A DNA stretch of 41,818 nt from an uncultured Bacilli bacterium (GTDB lineage: Bacteria; Bacillota_I; Bacilli_A; ML615J-28; CAG-698). The notes beneath the pieces are model-generated. The model was not told the origin of the DNA. It saw only the letters and a list, made by a program, of their open reading frames with translations, and searched no databases. Position numbers and translations under genes: made by a program. Shown one piece after another: positions 15,621-25,600 of the stretch. Location: positions 1 to 41,818 of the forward strand of contig CANQJU010000001.1 of NCBI GenBank assembly GCA_947624315.1, read 5' to 3'. The stretch's first letter is position 1. Every line of letters starts with the position of its first letter.

Positions 15621-15647
15621 TAGATAAACATCATTTTTTGATTAAAA

Positions 15648-15675
15648 AAGAGTTGATTTTAATAAACCAACTCTT
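15648..15675 (-). terminator. Terminator of secreted metallophosphatase gene
   Basis: Stem AAGAGTTG/CAACTCTT (15648-15655 with 15668-15675), followed on the minus strand by T6. Confidence 0.85.
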
Positions 15676-15697
15676 ATTTTTATCCTATTATTTTATA

Positions 15698-18178
15698 TTA
15701 GTTTCTTTTCTTTCTTAAAACGAATACTAATCCAAATGCAGTTAATAGATAGAATACATATTGGATTGCACTAGCACCACAACTGCATCCACCATCTGGT
15801 TTTGGCTCTGGTTCTGGCTCAGTAGTTCCAGGGTTTTCTTCGCCTTCAACAGTAAATGTTACTTTACTAGATAAATCAGAATCTTCTGCATCACCACTAG
15901 CGATTGCTTTAACTTGAATATCATGATTTCCTTCAGCAAGATTGAATTTAGATAAATCAACTGTTAATGAAGTTGTTTCACCTAATTTATTATTGCCTTC
16001 ATAGATTTCATATTTTGAAGCACCTTCAACAGCTTCAATAGTTAAAGTATTACCGTTTAAAGAAATCTTAGGAGCAGGAAGCTTACCAGCAGGTTCTGGA
16101 GCATCTCCACCAGTTACTGTAATAGTAACAGTAACTTTAGCATCTGTGCCTTCAACGCTAACTGTAATCTTACAACTACCAGCAGCAACAGCTGTTACTG
16201 TACCATCTTGGGCAACTGTAGCAACTCTTTGATTATCACTTTCATATGCTAATTTTCCACTAGGATCTGCAGTTGCTTCAATTTTAGCAGTATCGCCAGC
16301 TTTTAAAGTGAATGAATCTTGTTTAACAGTTAATTTTTGTTCAACTTTAGCATTGCCAAATGGGATTGTTGCAAGAAGAACTTCTGAACCATCAGCTTTA
16401 ACAACACCTTTTAATTCAACAATTCCATCACCACTAACACAGCTAGGATCTTTTAATGTATATGATTTCTTATCAGCAGTAAATTCATCTTTTAATTCAC
16501 CATTAACATAAACATTAACTTTGCTGAATAGATGAGCTTTAATATCACTTGGATTAAGTGAGAAGTAAGCTGTACCACCACGAATATTTAACTTAGGATC
16601 CTTATATGTTCCATAGTCAATAGTAGTCTTAAAATCAATATTCTTTGTTTCACTAGTTCCATCATTAAATTCAACTTTTACTTTATATGAATATGATGTA
16701 TCAGCTGTTAATTTAGCAATTTCACCAGTTAATTTATTATAAGAATGAACGAAATATTTATTAACTTCTGCATCAGAGCTATCTAAAACTGTAACATATT
16801 TAGCAGCACCAACAAAATCTTTACTCCATGAAACGATTGCTTTTGTTGAATCAGTTTCAGAAACTTCGATTTTAACAGAGTCCATTAATGCTTGTTTATC
16901 ATAAGATGTGCTTTCTTCAAATGGTCTTTGAGCAAAGAATGTTGTTGAATCAATTAAATTGTCTTCATCATCATATGCCCAGAATTGTAAACCTTGAGTA
17001 GTAACTTTAACTAAGCAATAACCACCAGCATGTTTTTTATCACCATTGTGTGCATTATGAGCATCATCTACGTTAACATAGTTTTTAGGCATCTTGTCTT
17101 GACCGCTTCTTTGGAAGCCATCAACTTTACAAGAACCACGTCCATAGTCATGGTTATGTCCTGAGAAGAAAATATCAACATCATATTCTCTAAATAGTGG
17201 ATCCCATTTTTCAATAACGATATCACTATCACCACTTCCCCATGCAGGACGATGGCATTGAACGATTAAATATTGATGTGGAACAGTTTCAACTACTTCT
17301 TTAAACCACTCAGTTTGTTCATCATAGTGATTAACATCTTCACTATCTAAAGTGATAAATAATACACTATTCCATTTGAACCAATAAATACTTTCAGTAA
17401 ATCCATCAGGATGGTTTTTAGGGAAATTATACATACCATCTACAGCATAAGGTTTATCAGCTTTCTTAGGGATTGTATAATCATGGTTACCAGTTGTAGC
17501 AGCAAGTGGAGTCATTGTCCACAAATCCATATCAAATAACCAACGCCAATATTGAACTTTATCACCATCATTAACCATGTCACCACAGCCTAATGTAAGT
17601 TCAATATCTAATCCTAATTTCTTAGCATGTTCTAATGCTTGAGCCATTAAACCATTAGCAGTACCTAAAGCAACACCTTCAGTATAAACTTGAGGGTCAG
17701 CCATAACTAAGAATGAGAATAATCCATCATTACCTGCAGTCTTGAAATAACGAGTTTCAGAGAAATTAGTTGCTCCTACTCGATACATATATTCTGTTGC
17801 AGGTTCCAAATTTGTTGCATATGCTTCACAAACTTTAATAGCAGATTTGTTCATTGGAGCGCCGCTATCATCAAGATATTGTAATGCATAATCTTCAGTA
17901 TCTGGAAAAACATCATGATAAGCTGCACATTCTGGAGTAACTTTTATAGCTTTATCAAAGTTTCCATCAGCTTTTTTAGCAATTTCAACAACTACGCCTT
18001 CAACAGATGTATGAAAACTAAAATTCATTTGTGTTGAAGCGTCTTCCCCTGGGCTAGCAATTAGTAAATCAACATCACCCAATTCAGCTCTATCATATGC
18101 TTTTACTCTTAAATTAAGACAAAGAGCAAAGAACATAATGAATGAAGCCACTGTAAATAATAGAACCTTCTTCTTCAT
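15698..18178 (-). CDS. Secreted purple-acid-phosphatase-like metallophosphoesterase with Fn3, Big2 and C-terminal anchor
   Basis: 826 residues from ATG 18178, which has AGGAGG 5 nt upstream; an in-frame upstream start at 18235 has none. Layout: signal peptide 1-27 (MKKKVLLF...RVKA), N-terminal PAP-type Fn3 domain (about 36-147), metallophosphoesterase (154-415) with ADPQ (160-163), GCGDMVND (197-204), GNHD (230-233), CHRP (308-311) and GHNHD (340-344). Next come an Fn3-like domain (about 435-520), a Big2 domain (612-690), another beta domain (700-778), a Pro/Glu linker, and a C-terminal GGCSCG-hydrophobic-RKKRN tail. It probably releases phosphate at the cell surface. There is no LPxTG. The tail with its Cys pair looks like a sorting signal other than sortase type. 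Own promoter and terminator. Confidence 0.85.
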   Translation of the reverse strand: MKKKVLLFTVASFIMFFALCLNLRVKAYDRAELGDVDLLIASPGEDASTQMNFSFHTSVEGVVVEIAKKADGNFDKAIKVTPECAAYHDVFPDTEDYALQYLDDSGAPMNKSAIKVCEAYATNLEPATEYMYRVGATNFSETRYFKTAGNDGLFSFLVMADPQVYTEGVALGTANGLMAQALEHAKKLGLDIELTLGCGDMVNDGDKVQYWRWLFDMDLWTMTPLAATTGNHDYTIPKKADKPYAVDGMYNFPKNHPDGFTESIYWFKWNSVLFITLDSEDVNHYDEQTEWFKEVVETVPHQYLIVQCHRPAWGSGDSDIVIEKWDPLFREYDVDIFFSGHNHDYGRGSCKVDGFQRSGQDKMPKNYVNVDDAHNAHNGDKKHAGGYCLVKVTTQGLQFWAYDDEDNLIDSTTFFAQRPFEESTSYDKQALMDSVKIEVSETDSTKAIVSWSKDFVGAAKYVTVLDSSDAEVNKYFVHSYNKLTGEIAKLTADTSYSYKVKVEFNDGTSETKNIDFKTTIDYGTYKDPKLNIRGGTAYFSLNPSDIKAHLFSKVNVYVNGELKDEFTADKKSYTLKDPSCVSGDGIVELKGVVKADGSEVLLATIPFGNAKVEQKLTVKQDSFTLKAGDTAKIEATADPSGKLAYESDNQRVATVAQDGTVTAVAAGSCKITVSVEGTDAKVTVTITVTGGDAPEPAGKLPAPKISLNGNTLTIEAVEGASKYEIYEGNNKLGETTSLTVDLSKFNLAEGNHDIQVKAIASGDAEDSDLSSKVTFTVEGEENPGTTEPEPEPKPDGGCSCGASAIQYVFYLLTAFGLVFVLRKKRN

Positions 18179-18239
18179 TTTTTCCTCCTTATAAATATAA
18201 GAGCCAACAAAAATGTAAGCCCTTACTCTATACATGTAT

Positions 18240-18269
18240 ATTTTAACACATACTCATATTAAAAATCAA
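18240..18269 (-). promoter_or_regulatory. Promoter of metallophosphatase gene
   Basis: Minus strand: TTGATT (18264-18269), 18-nt spacer, TAAAAT (18240-18245) with TGT before it. A leader of about 55 nt leads to AGGAGG. Confidence 0.65.
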
Positions 18270-18323
18270 GTTTTTTGTACTAAATCGCATAACAATTTTT
18301 AACACTTTTAATAATAAAAAAAA

Positions 18324-18343
18324 TGAGCTATTAAAATAGCTCA
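18324..18343 (-). terminator. Terminator of efp
   Basis: Nine-bp complementary arms TGAGCTATT/AATAGCTCA separated by AA. A run of T follows on the minus strand, just after the efp stop. Confidence 0.85.
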
Positions 18344-18354
18344 AATATTTTTAT

Positions 18355-18912
18355 TTATGCACGAGAGCAGTATTTGCCTTCATTTGTATTAACGATGACT
18401 TTTTCACCAGCTTCAATAAATAAAGGAACTAAAATCTTATAACCTGTTTCTAAAGTTGCTCCTTTTTGAGCGTTTTGAGCTGTATTTCCTTTTACATTAG
18501 GATCACATTCAACAACTTCAAGTTCAACTTTTTCAGCAAGCATAATTCCCAATATTTCTCCTTCAAAGTCAATAATTGTTACTTCCATACCTTCAACTAA
18601 AAAATTCTTTTCCCATTCTAATCTTTCATTAGGAATTTCGATTTGTTCATATGTTTCCATATCCATGAAAGCACAATCAGTACCAGAGTCATACAAATAT
18701 TGCATCTTTTTCTTTTCGATAATAGCATTTTCAATTTTAATACCATTAGCAAAAGCAAATTCTGTAGTTGCTCCAGTTCTTAAATTTTTTAATTTGGTAC
18801 GAACAAAGGCTTGACCTTTTCCTGGTTTAACATGTTGGAAATCTAATATTTGATATATATTTCCTTCATATTTAATTGTCATACCGGTTTTGAAATCATT
18901 ACTTGATACCAT
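18355..18912 (-). CDS. efp: Elongation factor P
   Basis: Translation factor that relieves ribosome stalling at polyproline, 185 residues with the three beta-barrel domains. The loop HVKPGKGQAFVRTKLKNLRTG carries Lys32, the position that is modified with 5-aminopentanol in B. subtilis. The C-terminal GATLETGYKILVPLFIEAGEKVIVNT is standard. AGGAGG precedes the ATG. Single gene with a strong TAGACA-17-TATAAT promoter and its own terminator. Confidence 0.97.
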   Translation of the reverse strand: MVSSNDFKTGMTIKYEGNIYQILDFQHVKPGKGQAFVRTKLKNLRTGATTEFAFANGIKIENAIIEKKKMQYLYDSGTDCAFMDMETYEQIEIPNERLEWEKNFLVEGMEVTIIDFEGEILGIMLAEKVELEVVECDPNVKGNTAQNAQKGATLETGYKILVPLFIEAGEKVIVNTNEGKYCSRA

Positions 18913-18942
18913 ATATTCCTCCTAGAATTTCATAACTATTTT

Positions 18943-18971
18943 ATTATACAACATTTTTCCTCTTTTGTCTA
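18943..18971 (-). promoter_or_regulatory. Sigma-A promoter of efp
   Basis: Minus strand: TAGACA (18966-18971), 17-nt spacer, TATAAT (18943-18948). Confidence 0.8.
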
Positions 18972-19027
18972 GACTTAATTTTATTGGGTAAAAGTGACTT
19001 GCCTTTTATAATATTATTTATCTAAAA

Positions 19028-19903
19028 TTAATCAACTATTTTTATTTTATAGCTTGCTTTAAAGCTATCAAAAGAAGCAAGTTTAATTAAATTGTCTTTT
19101 GTTAAAAAGTCTTTATTAGTATCGTGTCTATCATTATAACCAATCCATGGCTCTAGACAAACAAACGGAGCATCATTAAATGGTGTCCAAATAGCAAATG
19201 TTTGAAAATCATCAAAACTAAACTCAATACCTTTTTCTTTTTTATTTAATAAATAAACACTTTTACTTTTTACTCGAGGAATAATAATTGTATCAATATC
19301 AAATAAATCCTTTTTTAATGGTAAAACTTTTAAATTTTGATATCTACATCCGGCCTTGCCAAAATTAAGAGTAGCATTCTTTTCAACAAAAGGAGATACA
19401 AATGTTTCTGCGTGTTGAAAATGAATTGAATAATCTTCAAAACTTTCATTAGGAAACATTGGGCAGTTAAAAGCCGGATGGCCACCTAAATTAAAAGCCA
19501 TTTCTTTGATATCTTCATTGTGAATTTCAATTGTTGTTGTTAAAGATTTGTTTTGTAATTTATAAGAAATAATAGCCTTGTATTTATATGGATAATGCTT
19601 TAATGTTTCTTCATTGAAGACATTAACTAGTGTTAATTCATTTTCACTTTGTCCTAAAATTTCAAACTCTTGATCTCGTAAAAATCCATGAGAGTTCATT
19701 TGATATAACTTTCCCTCAATATATGTTTCTTTATCTTTTAGTGTCCCCACAATTGGAAAAAGGAAAGGAGCACTACGTGACCAATATTTAGGATTGCTAT
19801 TCCATATATATTCAACCCCATTCCCAGATAATCTTTTTAATTCGGCACCTTTTAAAGAAACTTCAGCTTGTAAAAAATCATTTTTAATAATTAAATTCTC
19901 CAT
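19028..19903 (-). CDS. Aldose 1-epimerase-like protein (LacX/YeaD family)
   Basis: 291 residues with the galactose-mutarotase beta-sandwich pattern: KGAELKRL and EYIWNSNPKYW at the start, FLFPIVGTLKD, MNSHGFLRD (His), GGHPAFNCP (second His), and LEPWIGYNDRHD with the catalytic Glu near residue 265. The family interconverts alpha and beta anomers of sugars. The LacX subgroup has no firmly known substrate. Cytoplasmic; no signal peptide. GGAGAA before the ATG and a TTGTTT-18-TATAAT promoter. No sugar-use genes are adjacent, so the substrate cannot be inferred from neighbours. Confidence 0.85.
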   Translation of the reverse strand: MENLIIKNDFLQAEVSLKGAELKRLSGNGVEYIWNSNPKYWSRSAPFLFPIVGTLKDKETYIEGKLYQMNSHGFLRDQEFEILGQSENELTLVNVFNEETLKHYPYKYKAIISYKLQNKSLTTTIEIHNEDIKEMAFNLGGHPAFNCPMFPNESFEDYSIHFQHAETFVSPFVEKNATLNFGKAGCRYQNLKVLPLKKDLFDIDTIIIPRVKSKSVYLLNKKEKGIEFSFDDFQTFAIWTPFNDAPFVCLEPWIGYNDRHDTNKDFLTKDNLIKLASFDSFKASYKIKIVD

Positions 19904-19925
19904 AACTTCTCCTTATTCTTCTTTA

Positions 19926-19955
19926 ATTATATCATATTTGAAAAGTACAAAACAA
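19926..19955 (-). promoter_or_regulatory. Promoter of aldose epimerase-like gene
   Basis: Minus strand: TTGTTT (19950-19955), 18-nt spacer, TATAAT (19926-19931) preceded by TGA. Confidence 0.65.
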
Positions 19956-19988
19956 TAATTAAAATTTATTTTTTTGTTATCACATTTA

Positions 19989-19997
19989 TGGTATAAT
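19989..19997 (+). promoter_or_regulatory. Extended -10 promoter of ispH
   Basis: TGGTATAAT with no good -35. The start is predicted near 20004, so the leader is only about 10 nt and holds GGTGAT. Divergent from the epimerase promoter. Confidence 0.55.
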
Positions 19998-20012
19998 TAT
20001 TTTGGTGATTTT

Positions 20013-20909
20013 ATGGAAATTATATTAGCAAATCCTCAAGGTTTCTGTAGAGGAGTTATCCAAGCTATAGCTATTGCTAAAAAAACATTAGCTGATAAAT
20101 CTCTTCCCCAACCTATTTATATGTTAGGAAGTATTGTGCATAATAAATATATAACTCAAGGATTAAAAGATTTAGGACTAATAACAATAAGTGAAAAAGA
20201 TATTCCTCTTTTAACAAAGGGAACAATAATCTTTAGTGCTCATGGAGTAAGTCCAAAAGTTTATAATTTAGTCCAAGAAAAAGGATTAAATATTGTTGAT
20301 GCAACTTGTCCTAAAGTTATGGAAGTTCATAATTTAGTAAATACAAAAATAAATGAAGGATATGATGTTTTATTTTTAGGAAAAGAAAACCATGAAGAAA
20401 CTATTGGTGTTTTGGGAATAAATGATAAAATAAAATTAGTTCCTAATAATCTCAAATTAAATGGTATAAGTGATAAAACAATTTTAGTATCGCAAACTAC
20501 TCTATCACATATTGAAACAGAAGCAATATATGATTTACTTAAAAAAAGTTATCCACATTTACAAATATCTAATCAAATATGTAATGCCACATACAATCGC
20601 CAAAAAGCTGCAATAAAGGCTTCCGTAAACGTTGATTTAGCTATAGTTGTTGGAGATAAGAGTAGTAATAATTGTCAAACATTAGCCAAAACAATAAATG
20701 ATACTTGTCATGTAAAGACGATATTAATTGAATCAATTGCGGATTTAAAAGATTTTGACTTTACAAATATTTCTAAAATTGCCCTAACTTCAGGTGCTTC
20801 AACTCCTAGAGCTTTAATCAATGAAGTTTATGATAATTTAATGGACTTAAAAAATTGTGACTTTACTTCATGTATAAGTTATAGTGATTGTTTAAATATA
20901 AAAAAATAA
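20013..20909 (+). CDS. ispH: 4-hydroxy-3-methylbut-2-enyl diphosphate reductase
   Basis: Last enzyme of the MEP pathway, making IPP and DMAPP with a [4Fe-4S] cluster; 298 residues. Cluster cysteines are visible in NPQGFCRGV (residue 12), DATCPKV and ISNQICNATYNRQ. Substrate-binding motifs are SAHGVSP, NHEETIG, VVGDKSSNN and TSGASTP. ATG 20013 is chosen: GGTGAT is 5 nt upstream, the protein then begins MEIILANPQGFCRGV as in the family, and the longer frame from 19974 would start upstream of the promoter's predicted start site. Supplies the undecaprenyl carrier that UppP recycles. Confidence 0.96.
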   Translation: MEIILANPQGFCRGVIQAIAIAKKTLADKSLPQPIYMLGSIVHNKYITQGLKDLGLITISEKDIPLLTKGTIIFSAHGVSPKVYNLVQEKGLNIVDATCPKVMEVHNLVNTKINEGYDVLFLGKENHEETIGVLGINDKIKLVPNNLKLNGISDKTILVSQTTLSHIETEAIYDLLKKSYPHLQISNQICNATYNRQKAAIKASVNVDLAIVVGDKSSNNCQTLAKTINDTCHVKTILIESIADLKDFDFTNISKIALTSGASTPRALINEVYDNLMDLKNCDFTSCISYSDCLNIKK

Positions 20910-20942
20910 GGGATTAAATGTTTTAATAACATTTAGTCCCTT
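20908..20942. terminator. Bidirectional terminator between ispH and GDPD lipoprotein gene
   Basis: Thirteen-bp stem AAGGGATTAAATG/CATTTAGTCCCTT with one G-U pair and a 9-nt loop. T runs follow on both strands, serving the convergent genes. Confidence 0.9.
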
Positions 20943-20947
20943 TTTTA

Positions 20948-22576
20948 TTATCTTTCAGGAATCTTTACATCCTTTTCTGTTAAAACATCACATGTAACAA
21001 AATCAACATTCATATCGATATATTTTTGTAAATCATAAGCAGTTGTATATTGACTAAATGTATAACATGATACTTTTAAGCCTGCTGCATGATATTTATC
21101 AATCCATTCTTGAGTGTTTGTATATTCGATATTGAAACTAACATCGAAATTCCATTTAATGCATCTATCTAAAACTGTTTGACTATCACATGAATTGACT
21201 AAATATTGACATGGAATTTGACTATATCCATTATTTCTAACCCATTCTAAGCAACCATATTGACTACCTAAGAAAATAACATAATCTTCCATTTTACGCT
21301 TTTTAATTACTTCCATTAGTTCATCCATTCTTGAAGTATCAGAATTAGTTATTCCTTTTGAAGATTTTAATTCAATAACTGGATAACAATTATTTTGTAA
21401 GCATATTTGTAGATATCTATCCAATGTACAAATCTTAGAAGTATATTTAATGCCTCCTCTTGTAACAGTTGTTTCAACATCTTTTAAATCATCCCAGTTA
21501 GTGCTTGCTAAATCTAAACCAGCAAAAGAATTGTCGTGGCAAACAACAAACACACCATCTTTAGTTTGTTTAACATCACATTCAATGGCTTTATATCCTT
21601 TTACTTTAGCCGCATTTAAAAAAGCTACTTCCGTATTCATAATTCCTAAATAGCATCCAGCATGACCAATAAAAATAAGATTTTTACCATTAGCTTCCTT
21701 AGCTGTTTCCCATTCAGTATAAACAGCATTAAAAACTAAATTCTTAGCTGGCATTGTTTTTGGTACTTCTTGATCCCAACCATTAAACACATAGAAATTT
21801 CTTTGAGGAGTAAATGGTTCTTTAACCTCATCTCCAAAGTAATAATACTCTACAGTATCATTTCTTCCTTCAGCTTTATATGTAATAGAATAACGATTAG
21901 CTTGGAATGTTGCATTAATAACTAAATCATTGTTTGGCATTTTTGCAGGGATTTTAGGATCCCAACCTCTAAATGTATATCCTTCTTTTTCAGGATTTTC
22001 TGGTGGAGTAATAGTTTCATTATAAGCAAACTTCATTGATATATATTCTTCTCCATCAACTAAATATGTAATTGTAAATAATTCTGCAGTATCAAAAACA
22101 GCAGTAACAACTAAGTTTTCATCAGGCATTGTTTTAGGTAGTGCAGGATTCCAACCTTTAAATGTGCCATGATCTTTAACTGGATCAGCAGGTTTTACAA
22201 TTTCTTCTTGATATTTATAACTTTGAACAATATCTTCTTCCCCTTCTACTTTATATGTAACTGTATATGTATTAGCTTCAAATAATGGATAAATAGTAAC
22301 TTTGTCTTCAGCTGCTTTATCACTACTTGTAAGTAAATTTTCTTTATCAAGTGACCAGCCTTTAAAAGTATGTCCTTTTAATGTTGCTTTACAATTAGCT
22401 AATGCATCTAATAGGCTTTCCCCACTTTCTACTGTTTCAACTTTATTAACGACTTCATAACTTGCTCCACTAGAAAGATTTCCATAAACTATTTCAACAT
22501 TCTTTGTTTTTTCAGAACAGCCAATTAAAGCAATTGTTAGAAAAAACATAACTAAACCTAACATAATTTTTTTCAT
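20948..22576 (-). CDS. Lipoprotein with InlB-type repeats and a glycerophosphodiester phosphodiesterase domain
   Basis: 542 residues. Signal peptide with lipobox LIGC (Cys20), so anchored outside the membrane. Residues 28-290 hold one partial and three full InlB B-repeats (Listeria-Bacteroides type), seen as TFKGW, GTFKGWNPALPKTMP, YTFRGWDPKIPAKMP and YVFNGWDQEVPKTMP. The GDPD TIM barrel spans about 298-540: GHAG (304-307), ECDVKQTKDGV (332-342), VVCHDNS (345-351), VIELK. The metal-binding Glu and Asp and both catalytic His are present. The usual HRG and PENT motifs read HAG and IMNT, so the phosphate-binding Arg is missing. GDPDs cleave glycerophosphodiesters from lipids or teichoic acids; here the true substrate is open. 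Confidence 0.85.
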   Translation of the reverse strand: MKKIMLGLVMFFLTIALIGCSEKTKNVEIVYGNLSSGASYEVVNKVETVESGESLLDALANCKATLKGHTFKGWSLDKENLLTSSDKAAEDKVTIYPLFEANTYTVTYKVEGEEDIVQSYKYQEEIVKPADPVKDHGTFKGWNPALPKTMPDENLVVTAVFDTAELFTITYLVDGEEYISMKFAYNETITPPENPEKEGYTFRGWDPKIPAKMPNNDLVINATFQANRYSITYKAEGRNDTVEYYYFGDEVKEPFTPQRNFYVFNGWDQEVPKTMPAKNLVFNAVYTEWETAKEANGKNLIFIGHAGCYLGIMNTEVAFLNAAKVKGYKAIECDVKQTKDGVFVVCHDNSFAGLDLASTNWDDLKDVETTVTRGGIKYTSKICTLDRYLQICLQNNCYPVIELKSSKGITNSDTSRMDELMEVIKKRKMEDYVIFLGSQYGCLEWVRNNGYSQIPCQYLVNSCDSQTVLDRCIKWNFDVSFNIEYTNTQEWIDKYHAAGLKVSCYTFSQYTTAYDLQKYIDMNVDFVTCDVLTEKDVKIPER

Positions 22577-22598
22577 AACTTTCTCCTTTTGCTATTAT

Positions 22599-22627
22599 AT
22601 TGTACCACTTGGTAAGCTTTTCTTCAA
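22599..22627 (-). promoter_or_regulatory. Promoter of GDPD lipoprotein gene
   Basis: Minus strand: TTGAAG (22622-22627), 17-nt spacer, TACAAT (22599-22604), followed by AAGGAG and the ATG. An overlapping TATAAT lies 5 nt further on but has poorer spacing. Confidence 0.6.
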
Positions 22628-22654
22628 GTTTATTTTAAGAATGGCATAAAAAAA

Positions 22655-22680
22655 GAGTTATACTAATTAAAGTATAACTC
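22655..22680 (-). terminator. Terminator of PFOR gene
   Basis: Ten-bp stem GAGTTATACT/AGTATAACTC, 6-nt loop, T7 on the minus strand. Confidence 0.9.
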
Positions 22681-22689
22681 GATTTATTC

Positions 22690-25600
22690 TTATTTACTAT
22701 AATCCATAGCAAGATATCTTTGATACATTCTATATCTTCTTTGAGCTTCAGCTTTATTTTTAGCAAGTAAAGCATCTGCTTTATCAGGATTAATCTTTCT
22801 TAATTGCGCATATCTTGTTTCAGTCATTAGATGATCTTCATATTTATCCCAATCTGGTTCTTTAGAATCTAATTGGAATGGGTTCTTGCCTTCATCAGCA
22901 AGTCTTGGGTCAAATCTAAATGTTGTCCAGTATCCACAATCAACAGCAAGTTTAGCTTGTTCTTGAGCTTTACCCATACCAGATTTTAGACCATGGTTGA
23001 TACATGGAGCATAAGCAATTATAATAGATGGTCCATTATAACTTTCAGCTTCTTTAATTGCTTTTAACATTTGGGCTTGAGATGCACCATGAGCAATTTG
23101 AGCAACATATACATGACCATAGCTCATAGCGATAGCTGCCAAGTCTTTCTTCTTTCCGCTCTTACCAGCAGCTGTAAATTTAGCAATTGAAGCTGTAGGT
23201 GAAGATTTAGAAGATTGACCACCTGTATTAGAATATACTTCTGTATCAATAACAAGAATATTAACATCTTCTTGGTTAGCAATTACATGGTCTAAGCCTC
23301 CGTAACCAATATCGTAAGCCCATCCGTCACCACCAAAGATCCATTGACTTCTCTTAACTAAATAATCTTTTAATTTAAGAATTTCTTTAGCAGTTTCGCA
23401 ATCTTTACCTTCTAGTAATGGAACTAATTCTTTAGCAATTTTCTTAGTTTCTTCACCAGAATCACGGTTAGCAAGCCATGCACGGAATAATTCAGCAACT
23501 CTTCCTTCTGCACATTCTTCCAATGCTTTTTCCATATATAAACCAATTCTATTTCTTAATGTTTCAGTTGCCATTCTCATACCAAAGCCAAATTCAGCAT
23601 TATCCTCAAATAATGAGTTTGCCCATGCAGGACCTTTACCTTCTTTATTCTTTGTATATGGAGTTGATGGGAATGATCCACCATAGATTGATGAACATCC
23701 AGTTGCATTAGCAACAACCATACGATCACCAAATAATTGAGTGATTAATTTAATATAAGGAGTTTCTCCACATCCACCACAAGCACCACTGAATTCAAAT
23801 AATGGTTGAGCGAATTGAGAGTTTTTAGCATTAGCAGTAATATCTACTAAATCAGTCTTATATGTAACATTATCAAAGAAATAGTTTGCAATCTTATCTT
23901 TTCCTTCATGAATTAAATCATCAATGTGAACCATCTTAAGAGCTTTTTCACCCTTCTTACCAGGACATTGGTTAACACAAACTTCACATCCTGTACAATC
24001 AGCAACAGAAATTTGCATTGTATATTTCAAACCTTCAAGACCTTTACCAGTAGGAACTAAATATTCACTACCTTTAGGAGCTTTGCTAGCTTCTTCTTCA
24101 GTTACAAGGAATGGTCTAATTACAGCATGAGGACATGCAAATGAACATTGATTACATTGGATACAATTTTCTTTATTCCATACAGGAACAAATGTAGCAA
24201 TGTAACGTTTTTCATAAGCAGTTGAACCATTTTCCATTGTACCGTCTTCATAACCTTTGAATGCTGAAACAGGCAGATCATAACCTTTAATAGCATTAAT
24301 AGGGTTAGCTAAACGTTTAACAAATTCTGGAGCATTTTCATTTTCTTTCTTAACTTCAAGAGGTAATTTGCTCCATGCTGGATCAACTTTAATTTCCTTT
24401 AAGCCTTCAGCACCTTTATCGATTGCTTTGTAGTTCAATTCAACAATAGCTTCACCTTTTTTGATATAAGCTTTATATGCATATTTCTTCATCAAATCTC
24501 TAGCAGTATCATATGGCATGATTTGCTCATTTAATTTGAAGAATGCAGATTGCATAATAGTATTAGTTCTATTTCCTAAACCAATTTCACGAGCTAAAGT
24601 AATAGCATCAATAATATATAATTTAGCTTTCTTATCAGCTAGAGCTTTCTTAAATGAATTTGGCATAAATTCTAATAATTCTTCTTCACTCTTTAAAGTA
24701 TTAAGTAAGAATCTTCCACCTTCTTTAAGGCTAGAAAGCATATCATATTTTTCAACATATGTATCAAGTGAACAAGAAATAAAGTCTGCCATTTGTACTA
24801 AATATGGTGAACGAATAGGATTTTTACCAAATCTTAAGTGGCTTCTTGTAACACCACCAGATTTCTTAGAATCATATGCGAAATATGCTTGAGCATAGTT
24901 ATCAGTATTATCACCAATTAATTTAATACTACTCTTATTAGCACCAACAGTACCATCACTACCTAAACCATAGAAGATACATTGAGTAACATCACCACTA
25001 GCAGTATTGATTTCTTCCTTAACATCTAATGACAAATGAGTAACATCATCATTAATACCAATTGTAAATGGATGACGAGCTTCACCTGCTAAGTTTTCAT
25101 AAACTGCTAAGATTTGTCCAGGAGTTGTATCTTTACTAGATAAACCATATCTACCACCAATAATTAATGGAGCATCTTTCTTTCCATAGAATGCAGCTTG
25201 TACATCTAAGAATAATGGTTCACCTAAGGCACCAGCTTCTTTTGTTCTATCTAAAACAGCAATACGTTTAACTGTTTTTGGTAAAACTTTGAATAAATGT
25301 TTAACAGAGAATGGACGATATAAGTGAACATTTACTAAACCAACTTTTTTACCTTGCTTAGTTAAATAGTCAACAACTTCACAAGTAGTTTCACAAACTG
25401 AACCCATTGCAAAAATAACATCAGTTGCATCCTTAGCACCATAATATACAAATGGAGCATAATTACGTCCAGTTTCTTTACTAATTTCGTTCATATATTC
25501 TTCAACAATATCAGGAACAGCTTCATAGAATTTATTTTGAGCTTCACGAGCTTGGAAATAAACGTCATCATTTTGAGCTGAACCACGAGTAACAGGGTTA

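Noticed and set aside
18960..19027. Weak hairpin after the aldose epimerase-like gene
   Set aside because: Only about six pairs (TAAAAG/CTTTTA) and no T run; not supported as a terminator.
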